A stretch of DNA of 38,626 nucleotides. Origin: an uncultured Clostridia bacterium. Its GTDB lineage: Bacteria; Bacillota; Clostridia; Oscillospirales; Acutalibacteraceae. The position numbers and the translations under genes are program-made. The first letter of the stretch is position 1, and every line of letters starts with the position of its first letter. The notes below the pieces were generated by a model. It was given only the letters and a program-made list of their open reading frames with translations. It ran no database searches and was not told where the DNA came from. This document shows positions 11,484 through 21,193 of the stretch, in pieces. Location: contig CAMNAP010000009.1 of the NCBI GenBank assembly GCA_946531445.1, forward strand, positions 1 through 38,626, read 5' to 3'.

Positions 11484-13850
11484 TTAATTATTCGTTTCAA
11501 AACGGAAAGAGCTGTTATTTTCAGCCTTCACCGAAAATACGGCGTACCCGTTTTCAGCTTTAATGAAGCTGACGCTTTGAGTCTGTACAAACTGATTGCT
11601 CTGATAAATTACCTTGCCGTTAAACTTGACCGTCTGACTGCCGTTAATGGGGACATAAACGGTTGCCGTTGTATCTTTCGGAACAGAGGCGTCAAGGATA
11701 AACGCGCCGTCGGCTTTTTCTTCCGTTACGCTTATATATCCTCTGACTGACGGCACAACGCATTTTATCTTGTCAGGGGAGGACAGTTGCGGCTTTATAA
11801 CAAATTCGGAATATCCCGCCTTTACGGGACGTATGCCCGCAAAGTATTTGCTCATAATTACAAGCGGACCGCCCGACCATGCGTGGTTGCGTGTTCCCGT
11901 ATACCGCGACCACTTTTCCCAGAGCGTAGTGTCGCTTGATTCTATCATTGAGCCGTACATTTGAAGCATTCTTTGTTTTGCCTCTGCGTACTTATCCATT
12001 TGACAAAGCGCTTCAAGAACATAGTATTCCATATACGGACTGGAATTCATGGTTTTTGTAAGAAGATTTGTTATTACATTATATCTGCTCTCATCTGCAA
12101 GCCCGGATAAAACTGCAAGCGCATTTCCTCTGTCGTCGGGCTTTTTAACGTCGTCGCTCTTATAACCGCCGTCTGTCCAGAGCGTTTCAAAGCCGTCTTT
12201 TATTTTATCCATTTTTGATGTAATACCGTCGCTGTTTTTTCCGATTGTCTGAGCGATATTTTTAATGCTTGAAAGGGCGTAGTAATACCACGCGTTTTCT
12301 ATTACCGTAACATCGGCGCGGCTTCCCCAGTCCATCCAGTCCCAAGAGCCCTTGCGGTGGTTTACAAGATTGTTTTTACCTATGCTCCACAGCTCAATAT
12401 AATTGACCGAGGCGTCGTATACCGATTTCAAAAAGTCAAGGTCGCCCGTATACATATAATAAGTCCAGAAGCCGCATATTCCCGCGAGCTGCTGTACGGG
12501 AAGCTCAAAGGATTCCTGCCCGATAGGTACAACCGTCTGAAGCACGTTTGTGTCTTTATCAATATGTCCGAGCATAGAGGCTACGCCTTTCTGATACAGA
12601 AGATATGCGTTTGTATCAAGTGCGTAACACGACATTGCCATTTCGTTTGTAACGTCGCCCCACCACTGCGCTCTTTCTCTGTCGGGACAGTCCATATAGT
12701 TATCGCGCATTGTGACGTAAAGAGTGCGAAGCGATTTTTGCCAGAGCGTGTTCAGCCGCTCGTCGCCGCATTCAAACAGCCCCGAGAATTCCGTATCATA
12801 GCCCGTCTCTCTGTATTTCAGCTCAAGTATTGATACGTCTGAAGGAAATACATATGTAATATTCTGACCGTTAAACCAGCCGAGTGCTTCAAATTCCTGT
12901 TCGCCGTCCTTTGTTATGTAGGTATCGCTGACCGCGCCTATCCAGGTGTTTTCAGTCAGAATACGTATTTTGTTTCCTTCCTTTGATTTGATTTTCAGGT
13001 AAGGCGTGACTTGAGCGTTATACGGAAGCTCAAGCGTAATAGCCGTTTCTCTTTTTGATGTTGTAATATTTTTATATTTGTCGGAATTGCCGTAGTCCTT
13101 TAATCCGTAATTTTTAAGAAGCGGAATGCCGCGAGGATATAGCTTTCCCCACGGTGCAGAGCCGCCCTTTCCGTTTTCCGCTGCGTTTTCCCATTTGCTG
13201 TCGTCAAAGGCGGGGGAGAGCCAGTCGCCGATTTCATCTGCAGCGTCGTAATAAATGCTGAATTCGGGCAGCCTGTAGTTTGGCTCAGACAGAGGAGGTG
13301 CGTTTTTATACGCAGTGTTTCTGTGTACTCGCCAGCTTTTGTCTGACACAATGCTTCCCGCTTCAAAAAGAAAGCCTGCTTTTCCGCTGTCGGTATAAGA
13401 AAAGTTTTTGTCCTTGCCCCAGTACCATACAAGCGCGCAGATTGTGTTTTTGCCCGCATTGAGATAAGGCGCAATATCCAGTGAATCATAGTAGCTTCCG
13501 TCAGGCGTGGGACCTCTTTTTACGCCGCCCTCAAAAACAGCGGTTTCGCCGTTTATATAAAGCCAGTATTTTGAATCGGCGGAAATATACGCTGTAAGAG
13601 CTTTTGGCGCTTCATCCAAATCTATTGTTTTTCTGAAGCACATCCAGACGTTTTCCTCGCTCCCGTCAGACGAATCCCATATATAATCAGCAGTCCAATC
13701 CGTTTTGGGTGTGGTGTCTGTCTGTGTATACGGTAGGGTCTGTTCGGGAACAGTATATTCGTTTTTAAAACAGTTTTTATTTGTGTTGCCGCCAAACAGC
13801 GAAGTTAACGCTGAAAGAACAGCAAGAAAGAATGAAATAATCCGACTCAT
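11484..13850 (-). CDS. Alpha-L-rhamnosidase (GH78-like) with N-terminal signal/anchor
   Basis: MSRIISFFLAVLSALTSLFGG signal; DNYMDCPDRERAQWWGDVTNE, NHAWSGGP typical of GH78. Confidence 0.85.
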   Translation of the reverse strand: MSRIISFFLAVLSALTSLFGGNTNKNCFKNEYTVPEQTLPYTQTDTTPKTDWTADYIWDSSDGSEENVWMCFRKTIDLDEAPKALTAYISADSKYWLYINGETAVFEGGVKRGPTPDGSYYDSLDIAPYLNAGKNTICALVWYWGKDKNFSYTDSGKAGFLFEAGSIVSDKSWRVHRNTAYKNAPPLSEPNYRLPEFSIYYDAADEIGDWLSPAFDDSKWENAAENGKGGSAPWGKLYPRGIPLLKNYGLKDYGNSDKYKNITTSKRETAITLELPYNAQVTPYLKIKSKEGNKIRILTENTWIGAVSDTYITKDGEQEFEALGWFNGQNITYVFPSDVSILELKYRETGYDTEFSGLFECGDERLNTLWQKSLRTLYVTMRDNYMDCPDRERAQWWGDVTNEMAMSCYALDTNAYLLYQKGVASMLGHIDKDTNVLQTVVPIGQESFELPVQQLAGICGFWTYYMYTGDLDFLKSVYDASVNYIELWSIGKNNLVNHRKGSWDWMDWGSRADVTVIENAWYYYALSSIKNIAQTIGKNSDGITSKMDKIKDGFETLWTDGGYKSDDVKKPDDRGNALAVLSGLADESRYNVITNLLTKTMNSSPYMEYYVLEALCQMDKYAEAKQRMLQMYGSMIESSDTTLWEKWSRYTGTRNHAWSGGPLVIMSKYFAGIRPVKAGYSEFVIKPQLSSPDKIKCVVPSVRGYISVTEEKADGAFILDASVPKDTTATVYVPINGSQTVKFNGKVIYQSNQFVQTQSVSFIKAENGYAVFSVKAENNSSFRFETNN

Positions 13851-13906
13851 TTTATACCTGACGCCTTTTTAAATTATGGTGATTAAATTATATGCTTTTG
13901 TCGCCT

Positions 13907-14419
13907 TTATTCCGAAAAAGTTACTGTTACATCGCCTTTGCCGAGCGCTTCTTTAAGACCGTCGGGATTGTCTATTTTACCGATATCTGTATAGCTGTAC
14001 GACGTTGTAAGGTCGTCGTAGAACAAAACAAGACAGTCGCTGCCGAAAAGCTTAATATCGCCGCTTTGTATTAACTCTGGTACTGAGGAAGCGTTTGGAA
14101 GCGCATTTTCAAAATAGTAGTATTTTTCGTTGTTGTGCAGCTCCTGCATATCAACAGTCAGCGGAAGCAGGTTTACAAATTCCTTTGCTGTTTCATTGTC
14201 GTAAAGCGTTGCTGTAAAGGTTTTGTCGCCTACGGTTACGTTAATTTTGTTCATATTCTTCTCCTGTGTTGTATCGTTTATTTCGTCAGCAGCCGTTGTC
14301 TGCAAAACGGAAGCTGACGGCTCTGCTTCAGTCTGTTGATTTTTCGGTGAGCAGGCTGTCAGTACGCAAATCATTAAAACAATTGTAATAATAAAAGATA
14401 ATTTGATTTTTCTTTTCAT
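13907..14419 (-). CDS. Cyclophilin-like fold lipoprotein
   Basis: Lipobox MICVLTACSPK; INVTVGDKTFTATLYDNETAKEFVNLLPLTVDMQEL. Confidence 0.7.
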   Translation of the reverse strand: MKRKIKLSFIITIVLMICVLTACSPKNQQTEAEPSASVLQTTAADEINDTTQEKNMNKINVTVGDKTFTATLYDNETAKEFVNLLPLTVDMQELHNNEKYYYFENALPNASSVPELIQSGDIKLFGSDCLVLFYDDLTTSYSYTDIGKIDNPDGLKEALGKGDVTVTFSE

Positions 14420-14449
14420 TTTTTCTCCTTCTTTGTATATAAAATGCGG

Positions 14450-15235
14450 TTATGGTGTAGTGAAAGTGTATTTTACAATGTTGAAAATACACAGAATAAT
14501 TATTATCACCTGCACAGCGATAAAGCAACTGTTAACAGCTTTGTCGTTTACTTTTTTATTTATTGTTCTGCCAAGCAGCGCGCCGAGAATTCCTGCGATA
14601 ATTACAAATGGCAGAAGCTTTAAATTGAAAGCCGAAACGTCTTTTGCCGCTACGCTTATAAGCTTTGTTCCCTGAGCGAAAAGGATAGTCATAAGACTTC
14701 CGATTACGGCGTTTTTGATTTCAAGCCCGAAAACAAGTGTGATAACGGCAACATTAATCGGTCCGCCGCCTATACCGAGAAAGGCGGAAACACAGCCAAG
14801 AGCAAGCCCCGTAAGCGCGGCTGTATACCATTCTTTTCGGTTAAGGCTTTTTTTGTTTTCGTTTTTCATATAGATGATAACGAAGATAATGAGAATAAGA
14901 AGAATTACATTCTGAATTATTCTTATCAGTGAGTCGCTTGCCGTGAACTTTGAAAATATAAATTCGCCTAACCAACCGCCCGCACAAGCTCCAACGGCAA
15001 GAGGAAGCATAGCTTTAAGCTGTTCCTTTTGCTCCCGGATTTGTTTTGTACTGATAACAACCGATACAAGCGACATTGCAAAAACAGCGCTTGAAGATAT
15101 AACCGACACCTGGGAGGCTGAGTAATCCCCGATTGCGTCAAATACGGGCTTGAACAAAACGCCTCCGCCTATTCCCGCAATAGCGCCGAGCGTTGTTGCT
15201 ATAAGTATAACTGTAATGTAGATTATATCAGCCAT
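14450..15235 (-). CDS. TauE/SafE-family anion permease
   Basis: 261 aa multi-TM; GAIAGIGGGVLFKP and LGCVSAFLGIGGGPINVAVI repeats. Confidence 0.85.
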   Translation of the reverse strand: MADIIYITVILIATTLGAIAGIGGGVLFKPVFDAIGDYSASQVSVISSSAVFAMSLVSVVISTKQIREQKEQLKAMLPLAVGACAGGWLGEFIFSKFTASDSLIRIIQNVILLILIIFVIIYMKNENKKSLNRKEWYTAALTGLALGCVSAFLGIGGGPINVAVITLVFGLEIKNAVIGSLMTILFAQGTKLISVAAKDVSAFNLKLLPFVIIAGILGALLGRTINKKVNDKAVNSCFIAVQVIIIILCIFNIVKYTFTTP

Positions 15236-16295
15236 TATTCAGCCCCCTTGCTATAAGCGCCATCGAATCGGCAGCGTAGTCAAAAAACTGTTTATAGCTT
15301 TCGCAGTATTTGTTTTCTGTAAAGCCGTTGTATCTGTCTCTTCGGCAGCCTCCGCGGCACAGAGCATAGTATTTACAACTATTACATTTTTTGTGTATTA
15401 TATATGACTCTTCAATAAATTTTCTGTGCTTTTCATTAATTTCAAACGGGTTTTCGTCATAGACGTTGCCGAGCCTGTACTCCTCCTTGCAGTAGAAATC
15501 GCAAGGGTATAAATCGCCGTTTGCCTCTACTGTAAAATAGCTTGAGCAAACGCCGCACATAGCGCAGTTTTCCGGCGGATTGCCCATAAGAATATTGATG
15601 TAATTATCAATGTGGCGAACGGAAATATAATTGCCTTTTTGAAATTCGCCGAGCCACAATTCGTAAACCCTTTTAAGAAACACGCCGTATGCACCGACTG
15701 ACAGCGAAATACCGTTTCCCTCGTCAACATAGGGGATAAACTGAAGATAGGAAAAGTCGTGCTTTTTAAAATAATTCCAACTGCTTTCAATGTCAGAGGC
15801 ATTTTTGTCATCAATAACTGATAGAATATTGAATTCAACGCCGTGCTTTTTTAAAATTGAAATTGCGCTTAAAACCTCGGCGAAAACACTTTTGCCGTTT
15901 TTATCAAGACGGTATCTGTTGTTAGTCCCTCTTCCGCCGTCAAGCGACACTCCGATTAAAAAGTCATTGCTTTTAAAGAATTTGGCGTACCCGTCGTCAA
16001 TGAGGAGTCCGTTTGTCTGGAGCGCAAAGCTTACGGGAGCGCTTACATTTTTCTTTACCGCTCTGACGAAATACTCAAAGAAGTCAAGTCCTGCAAGCGT
16101 AGGCTCGCCGCCCTGAAACATAACGGAAAGAGACGACGGGCTGAATGCTTTTATCTTTTGTATCAGCTCGTCAACCGTACGCTTAGTCATTATTTTGTTT
16201 TCTCTGCCCTCGCATGCCGATTTGTAAAAGCAATACCTGCAATTCATATTACAGAGCCCTGCGGCAGGCTTGATAAGTAAGGAGAGATTTTTCAT
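15228..16295 (-). CDS. Anaerobic sulfatase-maturating enzyme-like radical SAM/SPASM protein
   Basis: CNMNCRYCFY, FQGGEPTLAGLDFF, C-terminal SPASM cysteines (CAMCGVCSSYF, CDFYC, CNSCKYYALCRGGCRR); next to Cys-type sulfatase. Confidence 0.88.
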   Translation of the reverse strand: MKNLSLLIKPAAGLCNMNCRYCFYKSACEGRENKIMTKRTVDELIQKIKAFSPSSLSVMFQGGEPTLAGLDFFEYFVRAVKKNVSAPVSFALQTNGLLIDDGYAKFFKSNDFLIGVSLDGGRGTNNRYRLDKNGKSVFAEVLSAISILKKHGVEFNILSVIDDKNASDIESSWNYFKKHDFSYLQFIPYVDEGNGISLSVGAYGVFLKRVYELWLGEFQKGNYISVRHIDNYINILMGNPPENCAMCGVCSSYFTVEANGDLYPCDFYCKEEYRLGNVYDENPFEINEKHRKFIEESYIIHKKCNSCKYYALCRGGCRRDRYNGFTENKYCESYKQFFDYAADSMALIARGLNNG

Positions 16296-16308
16296 AGCTG
16301 CTTTCCTG

Positions 16309-16336
16309 TTGACTTGATTTATAGTTTAAGTATAAT
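16309..16336 (+). promoter_or_regulatory. Sigma-A promoter of sulfatase gene
   Basis: TTGACT - 16 nt - TATAAT. Confidence 0.7.
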
Positions 16337-16378
16337 ATAAATATACAAATAATGCAATTCGTAATGTGAGGATTTAAA

Positions 16379-17710
16379 ATGAAAAAGCCGAATGTAGTTA
16401 TTATTCTTACTGACGACCAGGGCTACGGCGATTTAGGCTGTATGGGCGCTGAGGAGCTTAAAACGCCTTATCTTGACGCGCTTGCCCAAAACGGAATAAA
16501 ATTTACATCTATGTATTCAGCCTCTCCCGTTTGCTCACCGTCAAGAGCGGCGCTCCTTACGGGAAGATATCCCGCAAACGCAGGAGTCAGAGCTATTCTT
16601 GCAGGGCACAGAAAGGCGAGCGGACTAACACCGAGGGTGCCCACTCTGGCTACGGCTCTGAAAAAAGAGGGGTATGTGACGGGCATTTGCGGAAAGTGGC
16701 ATCTCGGATTAAAGGAGGAGTGCCGCCCCAACGCTAACGGCTTTGACGAATTCAGCGGCTTTCTTGCGGGCTGCCTTGATTATTATTCTCACATTTTTTA
16801 CTACGGTATGGCTGACGGCGGCTCAAATCCGACTCACGACCTTTGGGAGAATAACGACGAGGTTTACGCAAACGGCGAATACCTTACCGAACGGATAACA
16901 AGAAAAAGCGTTGATTTTATTAACAGACACAGGGATGAGCCGTTTTTCCTTTTCGTTGCTTATAATGCGCCGCATTACCCTATGCACGCGCCCGAAAAGT
17001 ATCTTGAAAGATTTCCCGATTTACCGTGGGACAGAAGGATTATGGCGGCAATGCTCAGCGCCGTTGACGACGGAGTAGGCGAGATAACGCAGGCGCTGAG
17101 GGAAAACGACCTTTTTGATAATACTATTATATATTTCCAAAGTGATAACGGTCCGTCGCGTGAAAGCAGAAACTGGCTTGACGGAACAGAGGACCCGTAT
17201 TACGGCGGAACAACGGGCATATTTTCAGGTCACAAATTCAGCCTTTTTGAAGGCGGAATACGTATACCCGCTATTCTTTCCTGGGGTAAGAACATCACGC
17301 CGCAAACGGTAAACGCTCCTCATATTGCAACAGACATTTTCCCGACGGTGCTGGAGGCGTGCGGCGGACATCCCGAAAACTACGAAACAGACGGAAAAAG
17401 CCTTCTTACTATGCTGAAAGGAGACGCCGATTGTACCCACGAATATATATTCTGGGAGATGGAAGGGCAAACCGCTGTAAGATACGGAGATTACAAGCTT
17501 GTTATCAACGGAAGGCTGACCGAAAGCGAGGGTGTGCGCGCTCCGCTGTGGCTGTGTGATTTAAGCGCAGACCCCGCAGAAAAGCACAATTTAGCCGATG
17601 AAATACCCGAGCTTTGCGAAAAGCTCAAAACGGCGGCGCTTAAATGGCGCGAGGGAATTGAAGAACGGTGGGATAACGAATTTGCAAATAATTACAGCTT
17701 AACAAGATAA
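16379..17710 (+). CDS. Cys-type arylsulfatase family protein
   Basis: ILTDDQGYGDLGCMG, formylglycine motif CSPSRAALLTGRYP, GKWHLG; no signal peptide. Confidence 0.93.
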   Translation: MKKPNVVIILTDDQGYGDLGCMGAEELKTPYLDALAQNGIKFTSMYSASPVCSPSRAALLTGRYPANAGVRAILAGHRKASGLTPRVPTLATALKKEGYVTGICGKWHLGLKEECRPNANGFDEFSGFLAGCLDYYSHIFYYGMADGGSNPTHDLWENNDEVYANGEYLTERITRKSVDFINRHRDEPFFLFVAYNAPHYPMHAPEKYLERFPDLPWDRRIMAAMLSAVDDGVGEITQALRENDLFDNTIIYFQSDNGPSRESRNWLDGTEDPYYGGTTGIFSGHKFSLFEGGIRIPAILSWGKNITPQTVNAPHIATDIFPTVLEACGGHPENYETDGKSLLTMLKGDADCTHEYIFWEMEGQTAVRYGDYKLVINGRLTESEGVRAPLWLCDLSADPAEKHNLADEIPELCEKLKTAALKWREGIEERWDNEFANNYSLTR

Positions 17711-17739
17711 AAAGAGAGGCTTCATTGAAGCCTCTTTTT
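17711..17739. terminator. Bidirectional terminator between sulfatase and rhaD
   Basis: AAAGAGAGGCTTCATTGAAGCCTCTTTTT. Confidence 0.8.
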
Positions 17740-17746
17740 ATCTTTA

Positions 17747-18562
17747 TTAAAGGTCTAAATAGTCTTTTCTGTAGTCAACGCCGAAGGCTTCGGCGAGGTC
17801 TTTGAGCTCGCTGTCCTCAATGGTGTTGAGGCGAGGAAGGTGAGCTGTAAGCATATACATTTTAGCCGCCTTTTCAACCGTTTCAATTAAGCCGACGGTT
17901 TCGTCAAAATCTTTGCCTGCGCCGTAAATTCCGTGAAGAGTCCAGATTACAAGTCTGAATTTTTTCATTTTTTCAGCGGTTGCTACGCCGATTTTGTTAG
18001 TACCGCAAACCATCCAGGGAAGTACGCCGAGTCCGTCCGGAAAAACAACAATGCTCTCCGTCATCTGTTTCCAGAGCGTTCGCGTAATCTCTCTCTCGTC
18101 CATCTTATGAACCTGCGTCATAGCGAGCGTGTAATCGGGATGACAGTGCATAATTATTCTGTTTTCGGGATTAACGGACAGCCTTGAAATGTGGCTCATA
18201 AGGTGAGCGGGAAGCTCGCTTGTAAACCTGCCGCCGTCAGAATATCCCCAAAGGAGCTCGGCGGTTGTACCGTCGTTTGCAATACGGATAATGCCGAGGT
18301 TGTTTTCAGGGTCGTGCTCAACATTTTTAAAATATTTGCCCGTTCCCGTAACAATAAATATTTTTCCGATTAGCTCCTTAGCTTCAAAGCCCGTCGGTAT
18401 TGTTCTGATAACGTTTTCAAGGTCAAGATATTCGCCGACCTCTTTTTCATCAAGCAGACAGCTGATATTTCCGCCGTTTCTCTCGTCCCAGCCGAGGCGG
18501 TACATATTAGCCGTTGTTGCGCACATCTCTTTAACAAACGGCGCGTCTAAAATGTTTTTCAT
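17747..18562 (-). CDS. rhaD: Rhamnulose-1-phosphate aldolase
   Basis: 271 aa class II aldolase; ERNGGNISCLLDE, HCHPDYTLAMTQVHK, LHGIYGAGKDFDETVGLIETVEKAA. Confidence 0.92.
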   Translation of the reverse strand: MKNILDAPFVKEMCATTANMYRLGWDERNGGNISCLLDEKEVGEYLDLENVIRTIPTGFEAKELIGKIFIVTGTGKYFKNVEHDPENNLGIIRIANDGTTAELLWGYSDGGRFTSELPAHLMSHISRLSVNPENRIIMHCHPDYTLAMTQVHKMDEREITRTLWKQMTESIVVFPDGLGVLPWMVCGTNKIGVATAEKMKKFRLVIWTLHGIYGAGKDFDETVGLIETVEKAAKMYMLTAHLPRLNTIEDSELKDLAEAFGVDYRKDYLDL

Positions 18563-19809
18563 CTTGCCGAGAGGACCTCCTCTTCATAACGCTTAACCTC
18601 TTTGTAGTATTCAGAGGGCTTGTTTTCTCTTTTAAGATATTCCTGCCATACATCGTAAAACGGCGCTGTTTTCAGCTCCTCCTGAAGCACCATAAGCTGT
18701 GTAAAGTCTGAATTATCCTGTAATTCCTTCAGTTTATCGTTTGGCTGTAAAAGCGCAAACAACAGGGATTTCTGAAGATTTCTTACGCCTGTAACCCATG
18801 CGGAAATACGGTTAATGCTTGCGTCAAAGTAGTCAAGCGCAATGCTGACTCTTCCGTCAAGTCCGCCGCAGCGTACAATTTCGCGGCAAATCTCCTTTGT
18901 TTCATCGTCGAAGAGAACAACGTGGTCGCTGTCCCAGCGAATCGGGCGCGTAACATGGAGCGCAATCTCAGGGAAAAATGCGAGAAGGGCGGGGATTTTA
19001 TCGCTTACAACCTCAGTCGGATGATAGTGACCGTTGTCCATAAGCGGAATACATTTGTCCATATTCATAGCCGCGTAAGAGAGCGCAAATTCGGCAGAGC
19101 CTACCGTATACGCCTCAACGCCTATTCCGAATACCTTGCTTTCGACTGTAGGTTTTACAAGCTTAATGTCAAACGGTTCGGAAAGGATTTCGTCAATCGC
19201 CTCTTTGTAGCGTATTCTCGGGCCGATTCTGTCAGCAGGGATATCCTTGAAGCCGTCGCCCGTCCAGATGTTCATAACGCAGGGCTGACCGAGCTCCTCG
19301 GCAAGATACTGAGAAATGCGGATACACGCTTTGCCGTGGTCAATCCAGAATTTTCTTGTTTCCTCATTCGGAGAAGCGAGCGTCAGCGGGTCGCATTTAG
19401 GGTGTGAAAAGAAGGTCGGGTTAAAGTCGCAGCCGAGTCCTCTCTCTTTACAGAAATCAACCCATTTTTTAAAGTGCCTGGGCTCTAATTTGTCGCGGTC
19501 AACCCACGGGTTTTCCTCGTCAAAAATTGCGTAGGAGGCGTGAAGATTCAGCTTGATTTTACCCGGTACAAGCTTTAAAACCTCGTCAATGTCCGCCATT
19601 AATTCCTCGGGCGTTCTTGCTCTTCCCGGGTAGTTTCCCGTTGTCTGAATACCGCCCGTTAAAGGCTTGCTCGGGTCTGTGTCAAAGCCTCTTACGTCGT
19701 CGCCCTGCCAGCAGTGAAGCGAAACTGAAACGTTCTTTAAAATGTCAAGCGCCCTGTCGGTGTCAACGCCGAAAGAAGCGTAAATGTTTTTTGCTTCTGA
19801 ATATGACAT
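18559..19809 (-). CDS. rhaA: L-rhamnose isomerase
   Basis: SLHCWQGDDVRGFD, TGNYPGRARTPEELMADID, LDYFDASINRISAWVTG; start revised to 19809 (aggagg 6 nt upstream). Confidence 0.95.
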   Translation of the reverse strand: MSYSEAKNIYASFGVDTDRALDILKNVSVSLHCWQGDDVRGFDTDPSKPLTGGIQTTGNYPGRARTPEELMADIDEVLKLVPGKIKLNLHASYAIFDEENPWVDRDKLEPRHFKKWVDFCKERGLGCDFNPTFFSHPKCDPLTLASPNEETRKFWIDHGKACIRISQYLAEELGQPCVMNIWTGDGFKDIPADRIGPRIRYKEAIDEILSEPFDIKLVKPTVESKVFGIGVEAYTVGSAEFALSYAAMNMDKCIPLMDNGHYHPTEVVSDKIPALLAFFPEIALHVTRPIRWDSDHVVLFDDETKEICREIVRCGGLDGRVSIALDYFDASINRISAWVTGVRNLQKSLLFALLQPNDKLKELQDNSDFTQLMVLQEELKTAPFYDVWQEYLKRENKPSEYYKEVKRYEEEVLSAR

Positions 19810-19810
19810 A

Positions 19811-21166
19811 TCAGACCTCCTGAGTATCAAAGGATTTTTTTACAAGCTCTCTTGCTTTCTCAATCGTTAAGGCGCTGTCCGAGTACATCATCTGAGAGAT
19901 AATGTTACCCGTTGCAGTCGCCTCTACAGGACCTGCAATAACCTTTTTGCCTGTGTATTTTGCAGTAAGCGAATTAAGGTAGCTGTCCTTGCTTCCGCCG
20001 CCTACTATGTTTATTGTTTCAATTTCTTTGTTACAGATTTTTTCAATTTCCTCTACTGTTGCAGCGTACGATTTTGCAAGCGAGTGATAAATTGAATTTA
20101 TGACAACGTCAAGCGAAAGCGAGGGGCTGTCAAGATATGAGCGTATAGCGTCAATCATATTATCCGGTGCAACGAATTCCTGCGCGTTTGTGTCTATTAT
20201 TTCATAGGCTTTGCTGTTCATAGCAAGGTGCATCATATCATCATAGCTGTAGCGCTTGTTGAGGTTTTTTCTGACGTTCTGAAACAGCCACATACCCATA
20301 ATGTTTTTAAGAAAACAGTAGGTGTTGTTAATTCCGCCCTCGTTTGTAAGATTGGCGCTCAGCGCCTCGTCGGTTAAAACGGGCACGGTGTTTTCAGCGC
20401 CTATCAGCGACCAGGTGCCGGACGAGATGTAAACGCCTCTGTCGCCTACAGAGCAGGCGGCAACAGCGCTTGCCGTATCGTGCGACGGAGCGGTGACTAC
20501 CGTGCTTTCAAAGCCGAAGCCTTTTAATGCTCCGATTTCCTCGCAGGGCATTGAAAGCTTGCTGAAAATGTCTTTTTTTATGCCGAGGCGCTCAAGAATC
20601 TCAGAGTCCCACGTGTTTGTTTTTGCGTTTATAAGATTAGTTGTAGTGGCGTTTGTGTACTCGTTTTTAATTTCGCCCGTCAGCCTGAAAGCGAGATAGT
20701 CGGGTATCATCAGAAAGTATTTTGCCCTGTCAAGCTTTCCGCTTTTTTTATCGCAGTAAAGCTGATAAACGGTGTTGAAATTCATCTTCTGAATTCCCGT
20801 TTTTTTGTACAGCTCCTTCTGTGTTATTATTTCGGAAATTTCGTTTTGAACGAGAGAGGTTCTTGAATCACGATATGAAACGGCGGGGAGTATTTCCTTT
20901 TTGTTTTCATCAAGAAGAACATAGTCAACGCCCCAGGTGTCAATTGCGATTGTTGAAGGAATTTTACCGATTTCAGCACACCTTGAAACGCCTGCCTTTA
21001 CTTCGTTTACAAGCTTTTCTATATCCCAGAACAGAGAGCCTTTATCCTCTCTTAGATAGTCCTCAAATCTGTAAATTTCTTCAAGCCTCAGCTTTCCGTT
21101 TTCAACCCAGCCCAGAATGTGACGTCCGCTTGAAGCACCTATATCTATAGCTAAATGAAAGGTCAA
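19811..21166 (-). CDS. rhaB: Rhamnulokinase
   Basis: FGGY kinase AIDIGASSGRHILGWVENGKLRLEEIYRF, SSGTWSLIGAE; in rha operon. Confidence 0.93.
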   Translation of the reverse strand: MTFHLAIDIGASSGRHILGWVENGKLRLEEIYRFEDYLREDKGSLFWDIEKLVNEVKAGVSRCAEIGKIPSTIAIDTWGVDYVLLDENKKEILPAVSYRDSRTSLVQNEISEIITQKELYKKTGIQKMNFNTVYQLYCDKKSGKLDRAKYFLMIPDYLAFRLTGEIKNEYTNATTTNLINAKTNTWDSEILERLGIKKDIFSKLSMPCEEIGALKGFGFESTVVTAPSHDTASAVAACSVGDRGVYISSGTWSLIGAENTVPVLTDEALSANLTNEGGINNTYCFLKNIMGMWLFQNVRKNLNKRYSYDDMMHLAMNSKAYEIIDTNAQEFVAPDNMIDAIRSYLDSPSLSLDVVINSIYHSLAKSYAATVEEIEKICNKEIETINIVGGGSKDSYLNSLTAKYTGKKVIAGPVEATATGNIISQMMYSDSALTIEKARELVKKSFDTQEV

Positions 21167-21193
21167 CAGACAGCCTCCTTTATACTTGTTTAC

